From positions 1-64,000 of the forward strand of contig NZ_MBEI01000062.1 in NCBI RefSeq assembly GCF_001953985.1: a stretch of DNA of 64,000 bases, read 5' to 3'. Origin of the DNA: Mycobacterium colombiense. GTDB taxonomy: Bacteria > Actinomycetota > Actinomycetes > Mycobacteriales > Mycobacteriaceae. Every line of letters starts with the position of its first letter. Within the stretch, counting starts at the first letter, position 1. The notes below the pieces were generated by a model. The model was not told the origin of the DNA, searched no databases, and saw only the letters and a list, made by a program, of their open reading frames with translations. The position numbers were made by a program, and so were the translations under genes. Shown here one piece after another: positions 40,247-48,780 of this stretch.

Positions 40247-41527
40247 TTAAGGGGCGGCCGGCTCGGTTCCCGGCGTGCGTGAGTCCCGGATGTTCAAGGC
40301 GGCCGCCACTTGGCCGGCGCGCTCGCGGGCGGCCGCCACCTCCGGCGCGGTCGCCAACGCCCGGAAGCCGCGCCCGAGCACCCTCAGGTCACTTTCGGGC
40401 ACGCTGAGCGCGCCGGTCAGCGCGGCGGGGTCGTGGGAGTCGACCGGGTCGATGGCACGGGCGGCGGCCGGCGACACCATCATGGTGTCCACCGGCAGGC
40501 CGAGGATGGTGCGGGCCTGCAGTTCGAACGCCGAGAGCCGTTGGCTGCGCAGCGTCACCCAGGCGCTGTCGGTCGGGCGTGACGTGACGTCGGCGAAGTA
40601 CACCTCGTCACCGTTGATCATCAATTCGACCGCGAAGACGCCGCGCCCGCCCAGCGCCTTGACGATCCGCGCGGCGATCGACTTCGCGGCGTCCGTGGCC
40701 GCCGCGCTCATCTTCTGCGGTTGCCAGGATTCCAGCACCTGCCCGCCGGAGCCGCGATGACCGATGGGCGAACAGAATTCGATCGCCGGCCCGCCCGGGC
40801 CTTCGCTGCGCACCGCCAGCAGCGTGACGTAGAACTCGACCTCGACCACGGTTTCGGCCAGCACCCGCGGCTGTCCGGGGCCTACGTGGGCGCCGATCGC
40901 GCGTTGCCACGCCGGCCCGAGGTCTTCGCGCCGCGCCACCACCGACTGTCCCGGCCCGGTCGGCCCGGCCACCGGCTTGACCAACAGCGGGTACCCGGCG
41001 TGCGCGCCCACCGCCTCGAGCTCGCCCAGCGAGCCGGCGAACCAAAACGGCGCGGTGGGCAACCCCAACTCGTCGGCGGCCAACCGCCGCAGGCCCTCGC
41101 GGTCCGCGCTGAGCCGCACGGCGCGGGCGCTGGGCACCAGCTCCGTGTGGTTGGCGCCCGATCCGGTGGCCAGGGCGTCGAGGGCCCCGGCGGCGACGGT
41201 GTCGGTCGCGGTCACCACGAAGTCGGGTTGCAGCCGCTGCAGCGCCGCGGACAGCTCGGCGGCGTCGGTCATCGGGAGCACCAGGGCCTGGTCGGCGACC
41301 CCGTGCGCGGGTGCGTGCGGGTGCGCATCGACGGCGATCACCCGGGCTCCGAGGCGCCCCAGGTCGATCGCCAGCTCCCGGCTGATCTCGCCTGAACCCA
41401 GCAGAACCACCGTCGGCCTGCCGTCGGAGGGGGTGTCCGGCTGGGCTTCGGCGCGCGCGGGAGGTTGCTGGGGCACGACGAGCGCCGTCGTTTCGTCGTC
41501 CCGTCCGTCGGTCACGCCGTCAGTCAC
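40247..41527 (-). CDS. purT: formate-dependent phosphoribosylglycinamide formyltransferase (PurT)
   Basis: 426 aa ATP-grasp enzyme. N-terminal VVLLGSGEISRELAIDLGRL, ATP-grasp core PLLVKPVAGPTGPGQSVV, the metal/ATP region GVFAVELMINGDEVYFADVT and SRPTDSAWVTL. An N-terminal extension of about 38 residues precedes the conserved start. It makes formyl-GAR from GAR, formate and ATP in purine synthesis. It lies 40 bases downstream of the thioesterase gene, in line with purA. Matches Rv0389. Confidence 0.92.
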   Translation of the reverse strand: MTDGVTDGRDDETTALVVPQQPPARAEAQPDTPSDGRPTVVLLGSGEISRELAIDLGRLGARVIAVDAHPHAPAHGVADQALVLPMTDAAELSAALQRLQPDFVVTATDTVAAGALDALATGSGANHTELVPSARAVRLSADREGLRRLAADELGLPTAPFWFAGSLGELEAVGAHAGYPLLVKPVAGPTGPGQSVVARREDLGPAWQRAIGAHVGPGQPRVLAETVVEVEFYVTLLAVRSEGPGGPAIEFCSPIGHRGSGGQVLESWQPQKMSAAATDAAKSIAARIVKALGGRGVFAVELMINGDEVYFADVTSRPTDSAWVTLRSQRLSAFELQARTILGLPVDTMMVSPAAARAIDPVDSHDPAALTGALSVPESDLRVLGRGFRALATAPEVAAARERAGQVAAALNIRDSRTPGTEPAAP

Positions 41528-41567
41528 GGCTCAAGGATAGGTCGGTTCCGCACGTGTCCATCCAGCC

Positions 41568-42215
41568 TCAGGGCTGGCCTGGGAGTAACTGCACCATCAG
41601 GCCGTTGGCCTCCGCCAGCAGCGCGCCTTCGGCGTCGACCAGTTCCGCGGACACGAACGCTTTGCGCCCCTCGGTGCCGGTGACCCGTCCGCGCACCACC
41701 AACGGCGCGTCGATCGGGGTGATCTTGCGGTAGTCGACGTGCAGGAACGCCGTGCGGCTGATCGGCCGGTTCGAGGCGTGCGACACCATCCCGAACATGT
41801 GGTCGAACAACAGCGGCAGCACGCCGCCGTGCACCGCATAGTTGCCGCCGACGTGGAACCGGGTGAAGTGGCCGTGCATCTCGCAGCCGTCGGGTTCGTA
41901 GCGCGTCAACGTCCACGGCGGCAGCAGCAGGCTGCCCATGCCGGGTAGGCCCGGCGTCCGCCCGGCCGGCGCCCGGCCCTCCACGGCGGCCTGAAACGGG
42001 CCCAGCAGCTCCGTCAGCGCCGCGACGCGGTCGGCCGCGTCGTCCCACATGGCGTCGTCGGGGTCGGCCGACACCGCGAGGTCCTGCAGCCGGCGCATGG
42101 CCGCCACGAACCGGCCGAAGCCGGGCCCGGGGTTGGCCACCCCGTATTCGGGAAAGCCGCCGTGATGTTCGTATTCGGGATCGAGGTCTTTGGGATCCTG
42201 GGCGGCCTCCGTCAC
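41568..42215 (-). CDS. PaaI-family hotdog thioesterase
   Basis: 215 aa from a GTG at 42215 that overlaps the purA stop (GTGA). The hotdog domain (about 95-212) shows NYAVHGGVLPLLFDHMFGM (the PaaI-type HGG followed by the hotdog helix), TAFLHVDYRKITPIDAPL and a terminal NGLMVQLL. It probably hydrolyses acyl-CoA esters; substrate unknown. Coupled to purA, as Rv0356c is to Rv0357c. Confidence 0.85.
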   Translation of the reverse strand: MTEAAQDPKDLDPEYEHHGGFPEYGVANPGPGFGRFVAAMRRLQDLAVSADPDDAMWDDAADRVAALTELLGPFQAAVEGRAPAGRTPGLPGMGSLLLPPWTLTRYEPDGCEMHGHFTRFHVGGNYAVHGGVLPLLFDHMFGMVSHASNRPISRTAFLHVDYRKITPIDAPLVVRGRVTGTEGRKAFVSAELVDAEGALLAEANGLMVQLLPGQP

Positions 42216-43510
42216 GGACGGGCCGCCAGGACGTCGCGGCGCACGATGGTCTGTTCGCGCCCGGGTCCCACGCCGATGCATGAAATGTGCGCTCCGGCAA
42301 GCTCTTCCAGCCGCAGCACATAGTCGCGCGCCTTGGCGGGCAGGTCGTCGAAGTCCCGGGCGTGCGAGATGTCCTCCCACCAGCCGGGCAGCTCTTCGTA
42401 GATCGGTTCGGCGCGCGCCAGATCGCTCTGCGTCATCGGCATCTCGTGGATGCGGGCCCCGTCGATCTGGTAGCCCACGCACACCGGAACCGTCTCGAGG
42501 CTGGACAGCACGTCGAGCTTGGTCAGGAAGAAGTCGGTGATGCCGTTGACCCGGGTGGCGTAGCGGGCGATGACGGCGTCGAACCAGCCGCAGCGGCGGC
42601 GCCGGCCGGTGGTGACGCCGAATTCGCCGCCGGTCTTGGACAGGTATTCGCCGTTCTCGTCGAACAGCTCGGTGGGGAACGGGCCCGAGCCGACGCGGGT
42701 GGTGTAGGCCTTGAGGATTCCCAGCACCGCGGTGATCCGGGTGGGGCCGATGCCCGAACCCACGGCCGCGCCGCCCGCCGTCGGATTCGACGACGTCACA
42801 TAGGGATACGTGCCGTGGTCGACGTCGAGCAGGGTGCCCTGCGAGCCTTCCAGCAGCACGGCCTCGCCGGCCTCGAGCGCTTGATTGAGCAGCAGCCGGG
42901 TGTCGGCGATGCGGTGCTTGAAGCCCTCGGCCTGCTCCAGCAGGGCGTCGACCACCTGGTGGGGATCCAGCGCCTTGCGGTTGTAGATCTTGACCAGGAT
43001 CTGGTTCTTCAGCTCCAGCGCGGCTTCGACCTTGTGCGTCAACACTTCCCGATCGAGCACGTCGGCGACCCGGATGCCGATGCGCGCGATCTTGTCCTGA
43101 TAGCAGGGGCCGATGCCGCGGCCGGTGGTGCCGATCTTCTTGTTCCCCATGTAGCGCTCGGTGACCTTGTCGATGGCCACGTGGTACGGCAACAGCAGGT
43201 GCGCGTCGGCGGAGATGAGCAGCTTGGACGTGTCGACGCCGCGGTCTTCGAGTCCCTTGAGCTCGTCCAGCAGCACGCCGGGGTCCACCACCACACCGTT
43301 GCCGATGACGTTGGTGACACCGGGCGTGAGCACCCCCGACGGGATCAGGTGCAGCGCGAAGTTCTCCCCGGTGGGCAAGACGACGGTGTGCCCGGCGTTG
43401 TTGCCGCCCTGGTAACGCACCACCCACTGAACGCGCCCACCGAGCAAATCGGTGGCCTTACCTTTGCCCTCGTCGCCCCATTGGGCGCCGATGAGGACGA
43501 TTGCCGGCAT
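42212..43510 (-). CDS. purA: adenylosuccinate synthetase
   Basis: 432 aa, the family length, from the ATG at 43510. GTP/IMP motifs: GAQWGDEGKGKATD (residues about 8-21), GGNNAGHTVV, the catalytic area IGTTGRGIGPCYQDK, and GVTTGRRRRCGW. It converts IMP and aspartate to adenylosuccinate with GTP. First of three co-directional genes purA-thioesterase-purT. Matches Rv0357c. Confidence 0.96.
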   Translation of the reverse strand: MPAIVLIGAQWGDEGKGKATDLLGGRVQWVVRYQGGNNAGHTVVLPTGENFALHLIPSGVLTPGVTNVIGNGVVVDPGVLLDELKGLEDRGVDTSKLLISADAHLLLPYHVAIDKVTERYMGNKKIGTTGRGIGPCYQDKIARIGIRVADVLDREVLTHKVEAALELKNQILVKIYNRKALDPHQVVDALLEQAEGFKHRIADTRLLLNQALEAGEAVLLEGSQGTLLDVDHGTYPYVTSSNPTAGGAAVGSGIGPTRITAVLGILKAYTTRVGSGPFPTELFDENGEYLSKTGGEFGVTTGRRRRCGWFDAVIARYATRVNGITDFFLTKLDVLSSLETVPVCVGYQIDGARIHEMPMTQSDLARAEPIYEELPGWWEDISHARDFDDLPAKARDYVLRLEELAGAHISCIGVGPGREQTIVRRDVLAARP

Positions 43511-43685
43511 GACACGCTCCAACCTGATCTCGCCTGCGTATTGTGGTCCAGCCGGTGACCCACCCTAGCCTGGCGACCATGCGGGCCGCCGATGGCCAGC
43601 TGAGGCGCCGGGCAAATCAGCTTAAGCCAGGACGTGGTGAGACCGGCATGAAAGAGCCGGTAAAGGCGGGCGGCGGGTGCCGACC

Positions 43686-44621
43686 TCACCCGTACGGCGC
43701 CGCGACCGGAGCGCCTGCCGGCGCCGTCGGCTTGGCCGCGCACACGCCGGTCCTGGTGGACGCGTCCAGCATGAGGCACAGGCCGTTGGCGCCACCGCCG
43801 TTCTTGCGCCCCGACCAACCTGGATGCACCGGTTTCCCGTTCCAGCTGACCAGCGTCCAGCCATCGTGGGGATTGCCCTGGATCTCGACGATGCCGCCGT
43901 TGGGCAGGGGATCGAAAAGCAGGAGCAACTGTTCGGGGTTTCTGACGGTCGTCATAGTCCCGATACCGATGTCGAATTCACTGGAGAACGCGACCTCTCT
44001 GATCCTGCCGTCGGACGCCCGGACCGGGTTGGCAAGCGCATTGCTGTACATCGTTGTGAGCAGGCCGTTGAAGCCGCTGGCGCTGGTCGCCGCGTTGCCG
44101 TACATCGTTTGGAGCGCGCCGTTGAAACGTTTGTGGAACTCGTACCCGTTGGGGTCGGCGGAGCCCGGCGCCAGCATCGGCACGATGCGTAGCCCGAGCA
44201 GCCACGCGACGGGCGCCAGGATGTACGCCAGCCCGGCGAGGCTGATCTGCGGCATGCCGTTGAAAATGCCGGCGTCGATCTCGTTGAGCCCCGGCAACAC
44301 CTGGGGGTTCATGCCCAATGCGGAAGCCAACGGCGCCGCGGTCTGTTGCGTCCTGACCAGCTGCGACGCGAAGATCGCGGCGATCGGGCCCTTCGCCGCG
44401 AGGACGCCGGCGACGGTCTGCGCCTGTTGCTGGCCAAGCGCGGTGAGCGATGCTCCGGGCGGCGCCGTGTCGATCAGGCTTGCCGCATTGGCTGTCGACT
44501 GCCCATGCCGCACCAAATCGATCACGATCGATTCGTCCGCCGAGGCTGTCGCAGATGCACTGCACAGCAAGACAATCGAAAGCAGCACGGCGCCGGCGCG
44601 GCACAGCGGCGTCGTCAGCAC
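43686..44621 (-). CDS. secreted histidine-phosphatase-family protein lacking the second catalytic His
   Basis: 311 aa from a GTG at 44621, which puts a signal peptide at the start (cleavage after ASA-DES); an in-frame TTG at 44744 would add 41 residues. The phosphohistidine motif LVRHGQST is intact near the N-terminus of the mature protein, and ASQLVRTQQTA supplies the conserved Arg. Where relatives have a second catalytic His (pattern VFSHGG), this protein reads AFSSEFDIG. It ends with a Pro/Ala tail. Phosphatase activity is therefore doubtful. No ribosome binding site is obvious at either start. Confidence 0.7.
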   Translation of the reverse strand: MLTTPLCRAGAVLLSIVLLCSASATASADESIVIDLVRHGQSTANAASLIDTAPPGASLTALGQQQAQTVAGVLAAKGPIAAIFASQLVRTQQTAAPLASALGMNPQVLPGLNEIDAGIFNGMPQISLAGLAYILAPVAWLLGLRIVPMLAPGSADPNGYEFHKRFNGALQTMYGNAATSASGFNGLLTTMYSNALANPVRASDGRIREVAFSSEFDIGIGTMTTVRNPEQLLLLFDPLPNGGIVEIQGNPHDGWTLVSWNGKPVHPGWSGRKNGGGANGLCLMLDASTRTGVCAAKPTAPAGAPVAAPYG

Positions 44622-44805
44622 CGGACGCGCGTGGGGCCGGCACCCGACGCGAGCAATGCGGTTCGCGCGGTTGACAAGATGGCGGTAAATCGGCGAATGG
44701 TAGTTCTCCGTTCCCTCAACCACTCGTGGCGGGATTCCGCGCAACGTCGGCCCTGTGGCAGGAGTAAAGTATCCGGTTGTTTAGCGACAGTGTTGCAACA
44801 ACTTT

Positions 44806-44832
44806 CACAGTCGACACCATGTTGTGACTGTG
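44806..44832. promoter_or_regulatory. inverted repeat in divergent promoter region
   Basis: CACAGTC (44806-44812) and GACTGTG (44826-44832) form a perfect 7-base inverted repeat with a 13-base spacer, in the roughly 300-base AT-richer region between the leftward phosphatase-like gene and the rightward gene at 44925. A possible operator; no regulator is identified. Confidence 0.4.
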
Positions 44833-44924
44833 TCGTTATACCGAGACCTTTCGACGCCGCGGTTCAGGTCCGGCCAGAGACGTTGGAAGACAACGGTATT
44901 GGCTTCCTTTTGATTGGATAGACT

Positions 44925-45587
44925 GTGACGCAAGGAGATCGAGCGACCGCGATTCTTCTGTTCGGCCAACGGCGCACCTACCGACCGTTGCGGGGCATGC
45001 AAATCCACCGGGTCGTCGGTGAAACCGACATCGATGCCGCGATCGGCCCATACCGGCGGCTGGTGGTGCTGGGCGACGACGCCGAGCTGGCCGCGGTGCT
45101 GACCCGGCTGCTGCGCGCCGAGCGGCTCGACGTCGAGGTGGCCTACGTGCCACGCCGCCGCACCCGGGCCACCCGGATCTACTGCCTGCCGGCCGGATTC
45201 CGGGCGGCGCGGCAAGCCCGGCGCGGTGGCGCGCGCCGGGTGACGCTGATCCGCGACGAGACCGGGTCGGTGGTCGTGGGGCGGGCCGGCTGGGCGCCGG
45301 CTGATGGCGCGCGGTCAATCCACGGCGAGGCGGTGGTCGACGACACCACGTTGTTCGACGGCGACGTCGAACGCGTGTGGATCGAACCGATACCGGCCGC
45401 GCCCGGCCTGCGGGCGGCGGTCGCGGGCCGCGGTCTCGGCCGCCTGTGGCCCCGCTGGGTCACCGGGCGCGCCGCCCAGCTCGGCAGCACGGGCGTCACC
45501 GTGGTGCGTGACGGCGTCGCCGTGCCCCGTGCCGCGCGCCGCTCGGCGTTCTACCGCAACATCGAGGGCTGGCTGCTGGTCGGCTAG
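44925..45587 (+). CDS. conserved mycobacterial protein, Rv0358-like
   Basis: 220 aa, no signal peptide or membrane segment. It opens with TAILLFGQRRTYRPLRG and has LVVLGDDAELAAVLTRLLRA, a segment reminiscent of the nucleotide-binding start of lipid-kinase-like folds (not confirmed), then beta-rich VVGRAGWAPADGARSIHGEA. Upstream of and 9 bases from the S2P-type protease gene, as Rv0358 is to Rv0359, so it may be its partner. Function unknown. Confidence 0.7.
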   Translation: MTQGDRATAILLFGQRRTYRPLRGMQIHRVVGETDIDAAIGPYRRLVVLGDDAELAAVLTRLLRAERLDVEVAYVPRRRTRATRIYCLPAGFRAARQARRGGARRVTLIRDETGSVVVGRAGWAPADGARSIHGEAVVDDTTLFDGDVERVWIEPIPAAPGLRAAVAGRGLGRLWPRWVTGRAAQLGSTGVTVVRDGVAVPRAARRSAFYRNIEGWLLVG

Positions 45588-45596
45588 TTTCGATCG

Positions 45597-46379
45597 GTGA
45601 GCTTCCCCTCCTCCCAGCACGAATCGGTACGGCCCAGCCCGATCTTCCTGGGCCTCATCGCGCTGACGGGTGTCGGCGCCGCGCTGGCCTGGTCGGCCGG
45701 GATCAGCACCCGGCCGCTGGCTTATGCCGGAGTTTTCGTCTTCGTGATCGCCGGCTGGCTGGTGTCGCTGTGTCTGCACGAATTCGGGCATGCGCTGACC
45801 GCCTGGAGGTTCGGCGATCACGATGACGCCGTGCGCGGGTACCTGACGCTCGACCCACGCCGCTACGCCCATCCCGCGCTGTCGCTGGTGCTGCCGATGG
45901 TGGTCATCCTGCTGGGCGGGATCGGCCTGCCGGGCGCGGCGGTCTACGTGCGCACCTGGTTCATGACGCCCGCCCGGCGCACCATGGTCAGCCTGGCCGG
46001 CCCGGCGGCCAACCTGGTGCTGGCGGTGCTGCTGCTGGCGGTGACGCGGTTGTTCTTCGACCCGGCGCACGTGGTGCTGTGGTCGGGGGTGGCGTTCCTC
46101 GCGTTCCTTCAGCTCACCGCCGTGTTGCTGAATCTGCTGCCCATCCCTGGCCTGGACGGATACGACGCCCTGGAACCGCATCTGAGCCCCGAGACGCAGC
46201 GCGCGCTGGCGCCGGCCAAGCAGTGGGGCTTCGTCATCCTGCTGTTCCTGCTCCTGGCACCCGTGCTCAACCAATGGTTCTTCGGCGTCGTGTTGTCTTT
46301 GTTCGACGTGTCCGGCGTGCCGGACGTCCTGGTGGGTTGGGGCAACGCGCTGACCCGTTTCTGGAGCCGCTGGTTCTGA
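45597..46379 (+). CDS. M50-family (site-2-type) membrane metalloprotease
   Basis: 260 aa from a GTG. Five to six membrane segments. Zinc motif HEFGH (in LCLHEFGHALTAWRFGD, about residue 60) and the second-site motif LLPIPGLDGYDAL (about 180-192), where the Asp is the third zinc ligand. It cleaves membrane-embedded substrates within or near the bilayer. Operon with the preceding gene. Matches Rv0359. Confidence 0.88.
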   Translation: MSFPSSQHESVRPSPIFLGLIALTGVGAALAWSAGISTRPLAYAGVFVFVIAGWLVSLCLHEFGHALTAWRFGDHDDAVRGYLTLDPRRYAHPALSLVLPMVVILLGGIGLPGAAVYVRTWFMTPARRTMVSLAGPAANLVLAVLLLAVTRLFFDPAHVVLWSGVAFLAFLQLTAVLLNLLPIPGLDGYDALEPHLSPETQRALAPAKQWGFVILLFLLLAPVLNQWFFGVVLSLFDVSGVPDVLVGWGNALTRFWSRWF

Positions 46380-46387
46380 CCCTTGCC

Positions 46388-46411
46388 ATATATGCGTTGT
46401 TGCGCATATAT
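46388..46411. promoter_or_regulatory. ArsR/SmtB-like operator before the CDF gene
   Basis: ATATATGCG-TTGTTG-CGCATATAT is a perfect 9-base inverted repeat with a 6-base spacer, ending 8 bases before the ATG of the cation-efflux gene. AT-rich dyads of this form are typical operators of ArsR/SmtB metal sensors. Placement would block a leaderless or very short-leader transcript. Confidence 0.6.
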
Positions 46412-46419
46412 TTCGCGCC

Positions 46420-47316
46420 ATGGGCGCAGGCCACAACCACACCCCCGCCGAGACGGACGACGCTCGGCTGATCCCGCGGATGATCATGGCCGCCGCGATT
46501 CTGGCGGCGTTCTTCGTGGTGGAACTGGTCACCTCGTTGCTGATCAACTCGATCGCCCTGTTGGCCGACGCCGGCCACATGCTGACCGACGTGGTCGCGG
46601 TCTTCATGGGGCTCGCCGCCGTCACGCTGGCCCGCCACGGCAGCGCGTCTCCCGCCCGTACCTACGGCTGGCATCGCGCCGAGGTGTTCACCGCCGTCGC
46701 CAACGCCGGGCTGCTGATCGGCGTGGCGGCGTTCATCCTCTACGAGGCCGTCCGGCGCCTCAGCGAAGCTCCCGCCGTCCCTGGCGTGCCGATGATCGTG
46801 GTCGCGCTGGCCGGGCTGGCCGCCAACTTCGTCGTCGCGCTGCTGTTGCGTTCCCATTCGTCGGGCAGCCTGGCGGTCAAGGGCGCCTACATGGAGGTCG
46901 TCGCCGACACCGTGGGCAGCCTGGGCGTGCTGATCGCCGGTGTGGTCACCGTGACGACGCACTGGCCCTACGCCGATGTGGTGGTGGCGGTGCTGGTCGC
47001 GCTCTGGGTGTTGCCCCGGGCCGTCGCACTGGCCCGCGACGCACTGCGGATCCTGTCCGAATCGTCGCCGACCCACATCGACGTCGAGGAACTGCGCGCC
47101 GCGCTCGGCGCCGTCGACGGGGTGATCGACGTGCACGACCTGCACGTGTGGACGCTGTCGCCCGGCAAGGACATGTGCACGGCGCACCTGATCAGCGCCG
47201 GCGACTCCGCGCGGGTGCTGCGCGACGCGCGCGCGGTGCTTTCGGCTCGTGGGCTGGGGCACGCCACCGTTCAGATCGACTGCCCCGACGACACCGATTG
47301 CTCGGAAAGCTTCTAG
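46420..47316 (+). CDS. cation diffusion facilitator (zinc-type exporter)
   Basis: 298 aa with six membrane helices and a C-terminal cytosolic domain. A His-containing N-terminus (GHNH) and metal site ADAGHMLTD in helix 2. Helix 5 reads EVVAD (in GAYMEVVADTVGS) where ZitB-like proteins have HxxxD, so one ligand is Glu. C-terminal domain: VDGVIDVHDLHVWTLSPGK. It exports Zn or a similar divalent ion in exchange for protons. The perfect inverted repeat at 46388-46411 suggests metal-responsive control. Confidence 0.9.
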   Translation: MGAGHNHTPAETDDARLIPRMIMAAAILAAFFVVELVTSLLINSIALLADAGHMLTDVVAVFMGLAAVTLARHGSASPARTYGWHRAEVFTAVANAGLLIGVAAFILYEAVRRLSEAPAVPGVPMIVVALAGLAANFVVALLLRSHSSGSLAVKGAYMEVVADTVGSLGVLIAGVVTVTTHWPYADVVVAVLVALWVLPRAVALARDALRILSESSPTHIDVEELRAALGAVDGVIDVHDLHVWTLSPGKDMCTAHLISAGDSARVLRDARAVLSARGLGHATVQIDCPDDTDCSESF

Positions 47317-47320
47317 CGCG

Positions 47321-47734
47321 TCAAAGCCCGAGCGCCGGGCGCGCCTCGGGGTCGCAATCGTCGAGCAGGTCCAGGCAGCGCGCGTACTCGTCGGTTTCGC
47401 CGATCGTGTCCGCGGCGCGCGCCAGGGCCGCCACACACCGCAGGAAGCCGCGGTTGGGTTCGTGCGAATACGGCACCGGGCCGAAGCCCTTCCAGCCGTT
47501 GCGGCGCAGCTGGTCCAGGCCGCGGTGATAGCCGGTGCGGGCGTAGGCGTATGCGGTGATGGCCTGGTCGTCGGCCAGGGCCTGCTCGGCCAGCGCCGCC
47601 CAGGCCACCGATGCCGTCGGGTGCGCGGCCGCGACGATGCCGGGCTTCTCACCGGCCAGCAGTTCCGCCTCGGCATCGGCATCGCCGGGCAGCAGGATCG
47701 GGTCGGGCCCTAGAAGATCTCCCATCGGCGTCAT
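47321..47734 (-). CDS. DUF3151 protein
   Basis: 137 aa, all helical and soluble. Features: GEKPGIVAAAHPTASVAWAA, ITAYAYARTGYHRGLDQLRR and NGWKGFGPVPYSHEPNRGFL. DUF3151 is an actinobacterial family of unknown function. Convergent with the CDF gene with 4 bases between stops. Matches Rv0360c. Confidence 0.87.
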   Translation of the reverse strand: MTPMGDLLGPDPILLPGDADAEAELLAGEKPGIVAAAHPTASVAWAALAEQALADDQAITAYAYARTGYHRGLDQLRRNGWKGFGPVPYSHEPNRGFLRCVAALARAADTIGETDEYARCLDLLDDCDPEARPALGL

Positions 47735-47853
47735 GGCTCTATTCTGCAGCTCGCTCCTTTTGCCCGCGTGACGCACCTCGTCCATCGCCCCGAGCCGGGT
47801 ACTCGGTCGCTAAGCTCTGCACTACCCCATGAAGCGGGAGGACAGTAGTACTC

Positions 47854-48726
47854 ATGCCCAGCCCATCCGAACCCGACCGCGGCGGCACGCCGAAACGGCC
47901 CGGGTTCGACCCACGTGAGTCTCGCCACGAACCGAGGGACGAGTGGGGAGCCGAGTCCGGCCCCGACAGCGGAGACGACGCCACCGAGAGCGTCCCGATG
48001 GTCCCCAGCGACTCCGAGACCGAGACCGTGGTGATCAATAGACCCGACCCGCACAGCGGCCCGCAGGAAGTGCCGGACGGGCCGCAGCGCGAACGTCGCT
48101 TCACCGCGCCCGGCTTCGACGCCAAAGAAACCGCGATCATCTCCACCACACCGGAGCCCGCCACCGAGGTCTTCGCGACGCCGCCGGGACAGGACGGCAC
48201 CGCACAGTTCGGGATCCCACCGAAACCGGCTGTCCCGCAATCGATTCCACCCCGGCTCGGCGGAAAGTTGCGCACTTCCCGCCAGATCAACTGGGGCTGG
48301 GTGCTGGCGTTGGTGGTGATCGTGCTGGCGCTGGCGGCGATCGCGATTCTGGGCACGGTGCTGCTGACCCGGGGTAAACACACCAACGTGTCGCAGGAAG
48401 ACCAGGTTCGGCACACCATCCAGAACTTCGACGTCGCGATCCAGCGCGGCGACCTGACCACGCTGCGCACCATCACCTGCGGCACCACCCGCGACGGCTA
48501 CGCCGATTACGACGAGCACGCATGGGACGAGACCTACCGGCGGGTGTCGGCGGCCAAGCAGTACCCGGTGATCGCCAGCATCGATCAGGTGGTGGTCAAC
48601 GGCCAGCACGCCGAGGCGAACGTCACCACGTTCATGGCCTACGACCCGCAGACGCGCTCCACCCGCAGCATGGATTTGCAGTATCGCGACGACCAGTGGA
48701 AGGTCTGCCAGTCCGCCAGCGGCTAG
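47854..48726 (+). CDS. single-pass membrane protein with NTF2-like extracytoplasmic domain
   Basis: 290 aa. A long disordered acidic cytosolic N-terminus (about 1-145, with TETVVI and TEVFATPP Thr-rich motifs that resemble kinase/FHA sites), one membrane helix (about 150-172) and a C-terminal domain (about 185-290) with VRHTIQNFDVAIQRGDLTTL and a Cys pair, resembling DUF4878/NTF2-like domains. Function unknown. Matches Rv0361; the mgtE gene that follows in M. tuberculosis is absent here. Confidence 0.8.
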   Translation: MPSPSEPDRGGTPKRPGFDPRESRHEPRDEWGAESGPDSGDDATESVPMVPSDSETETVVINRPDPHSGPQEVPDGPQRERRFTAPGFDAKETAIISTTPEPATEVFATPPGQDGTAQFGIPPKPAVPQSIPPRLGGKLRTSRQINWGWVLALVVIVLALAAIAILGTVLLTRGKHTNVSQEDQVRHTIQNFDVAIQRGDLTTLRTITCGTTRDGYADYDEHAWDETYRRVSAAKQYPVIASIDQVVVNGQHAEANVTTFMAYDPQTRSTRSMDLQYRDDQWKVCQSASG

Positions 48727-48747
48727 GCGGGCCAGGTCGCTCCGCCC

Positions 48748-48769
48748 AGCGTGAAACCAGCTTCACGCT
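48748..48769. terminator. hairpin between convergent Rv0361-like gene and fba
   Basis: AGCGTGAA-ACCAGC-TTCACGCT is an 8-base-pair perfect stem with a 6-base loop, 21 bases after the upstream stop and 11 bases from the fba stop. It can terminate both strands; no U-tract. Confidence 0.6.
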
Positions 48770-48780
48770 CGAGCGATTGA

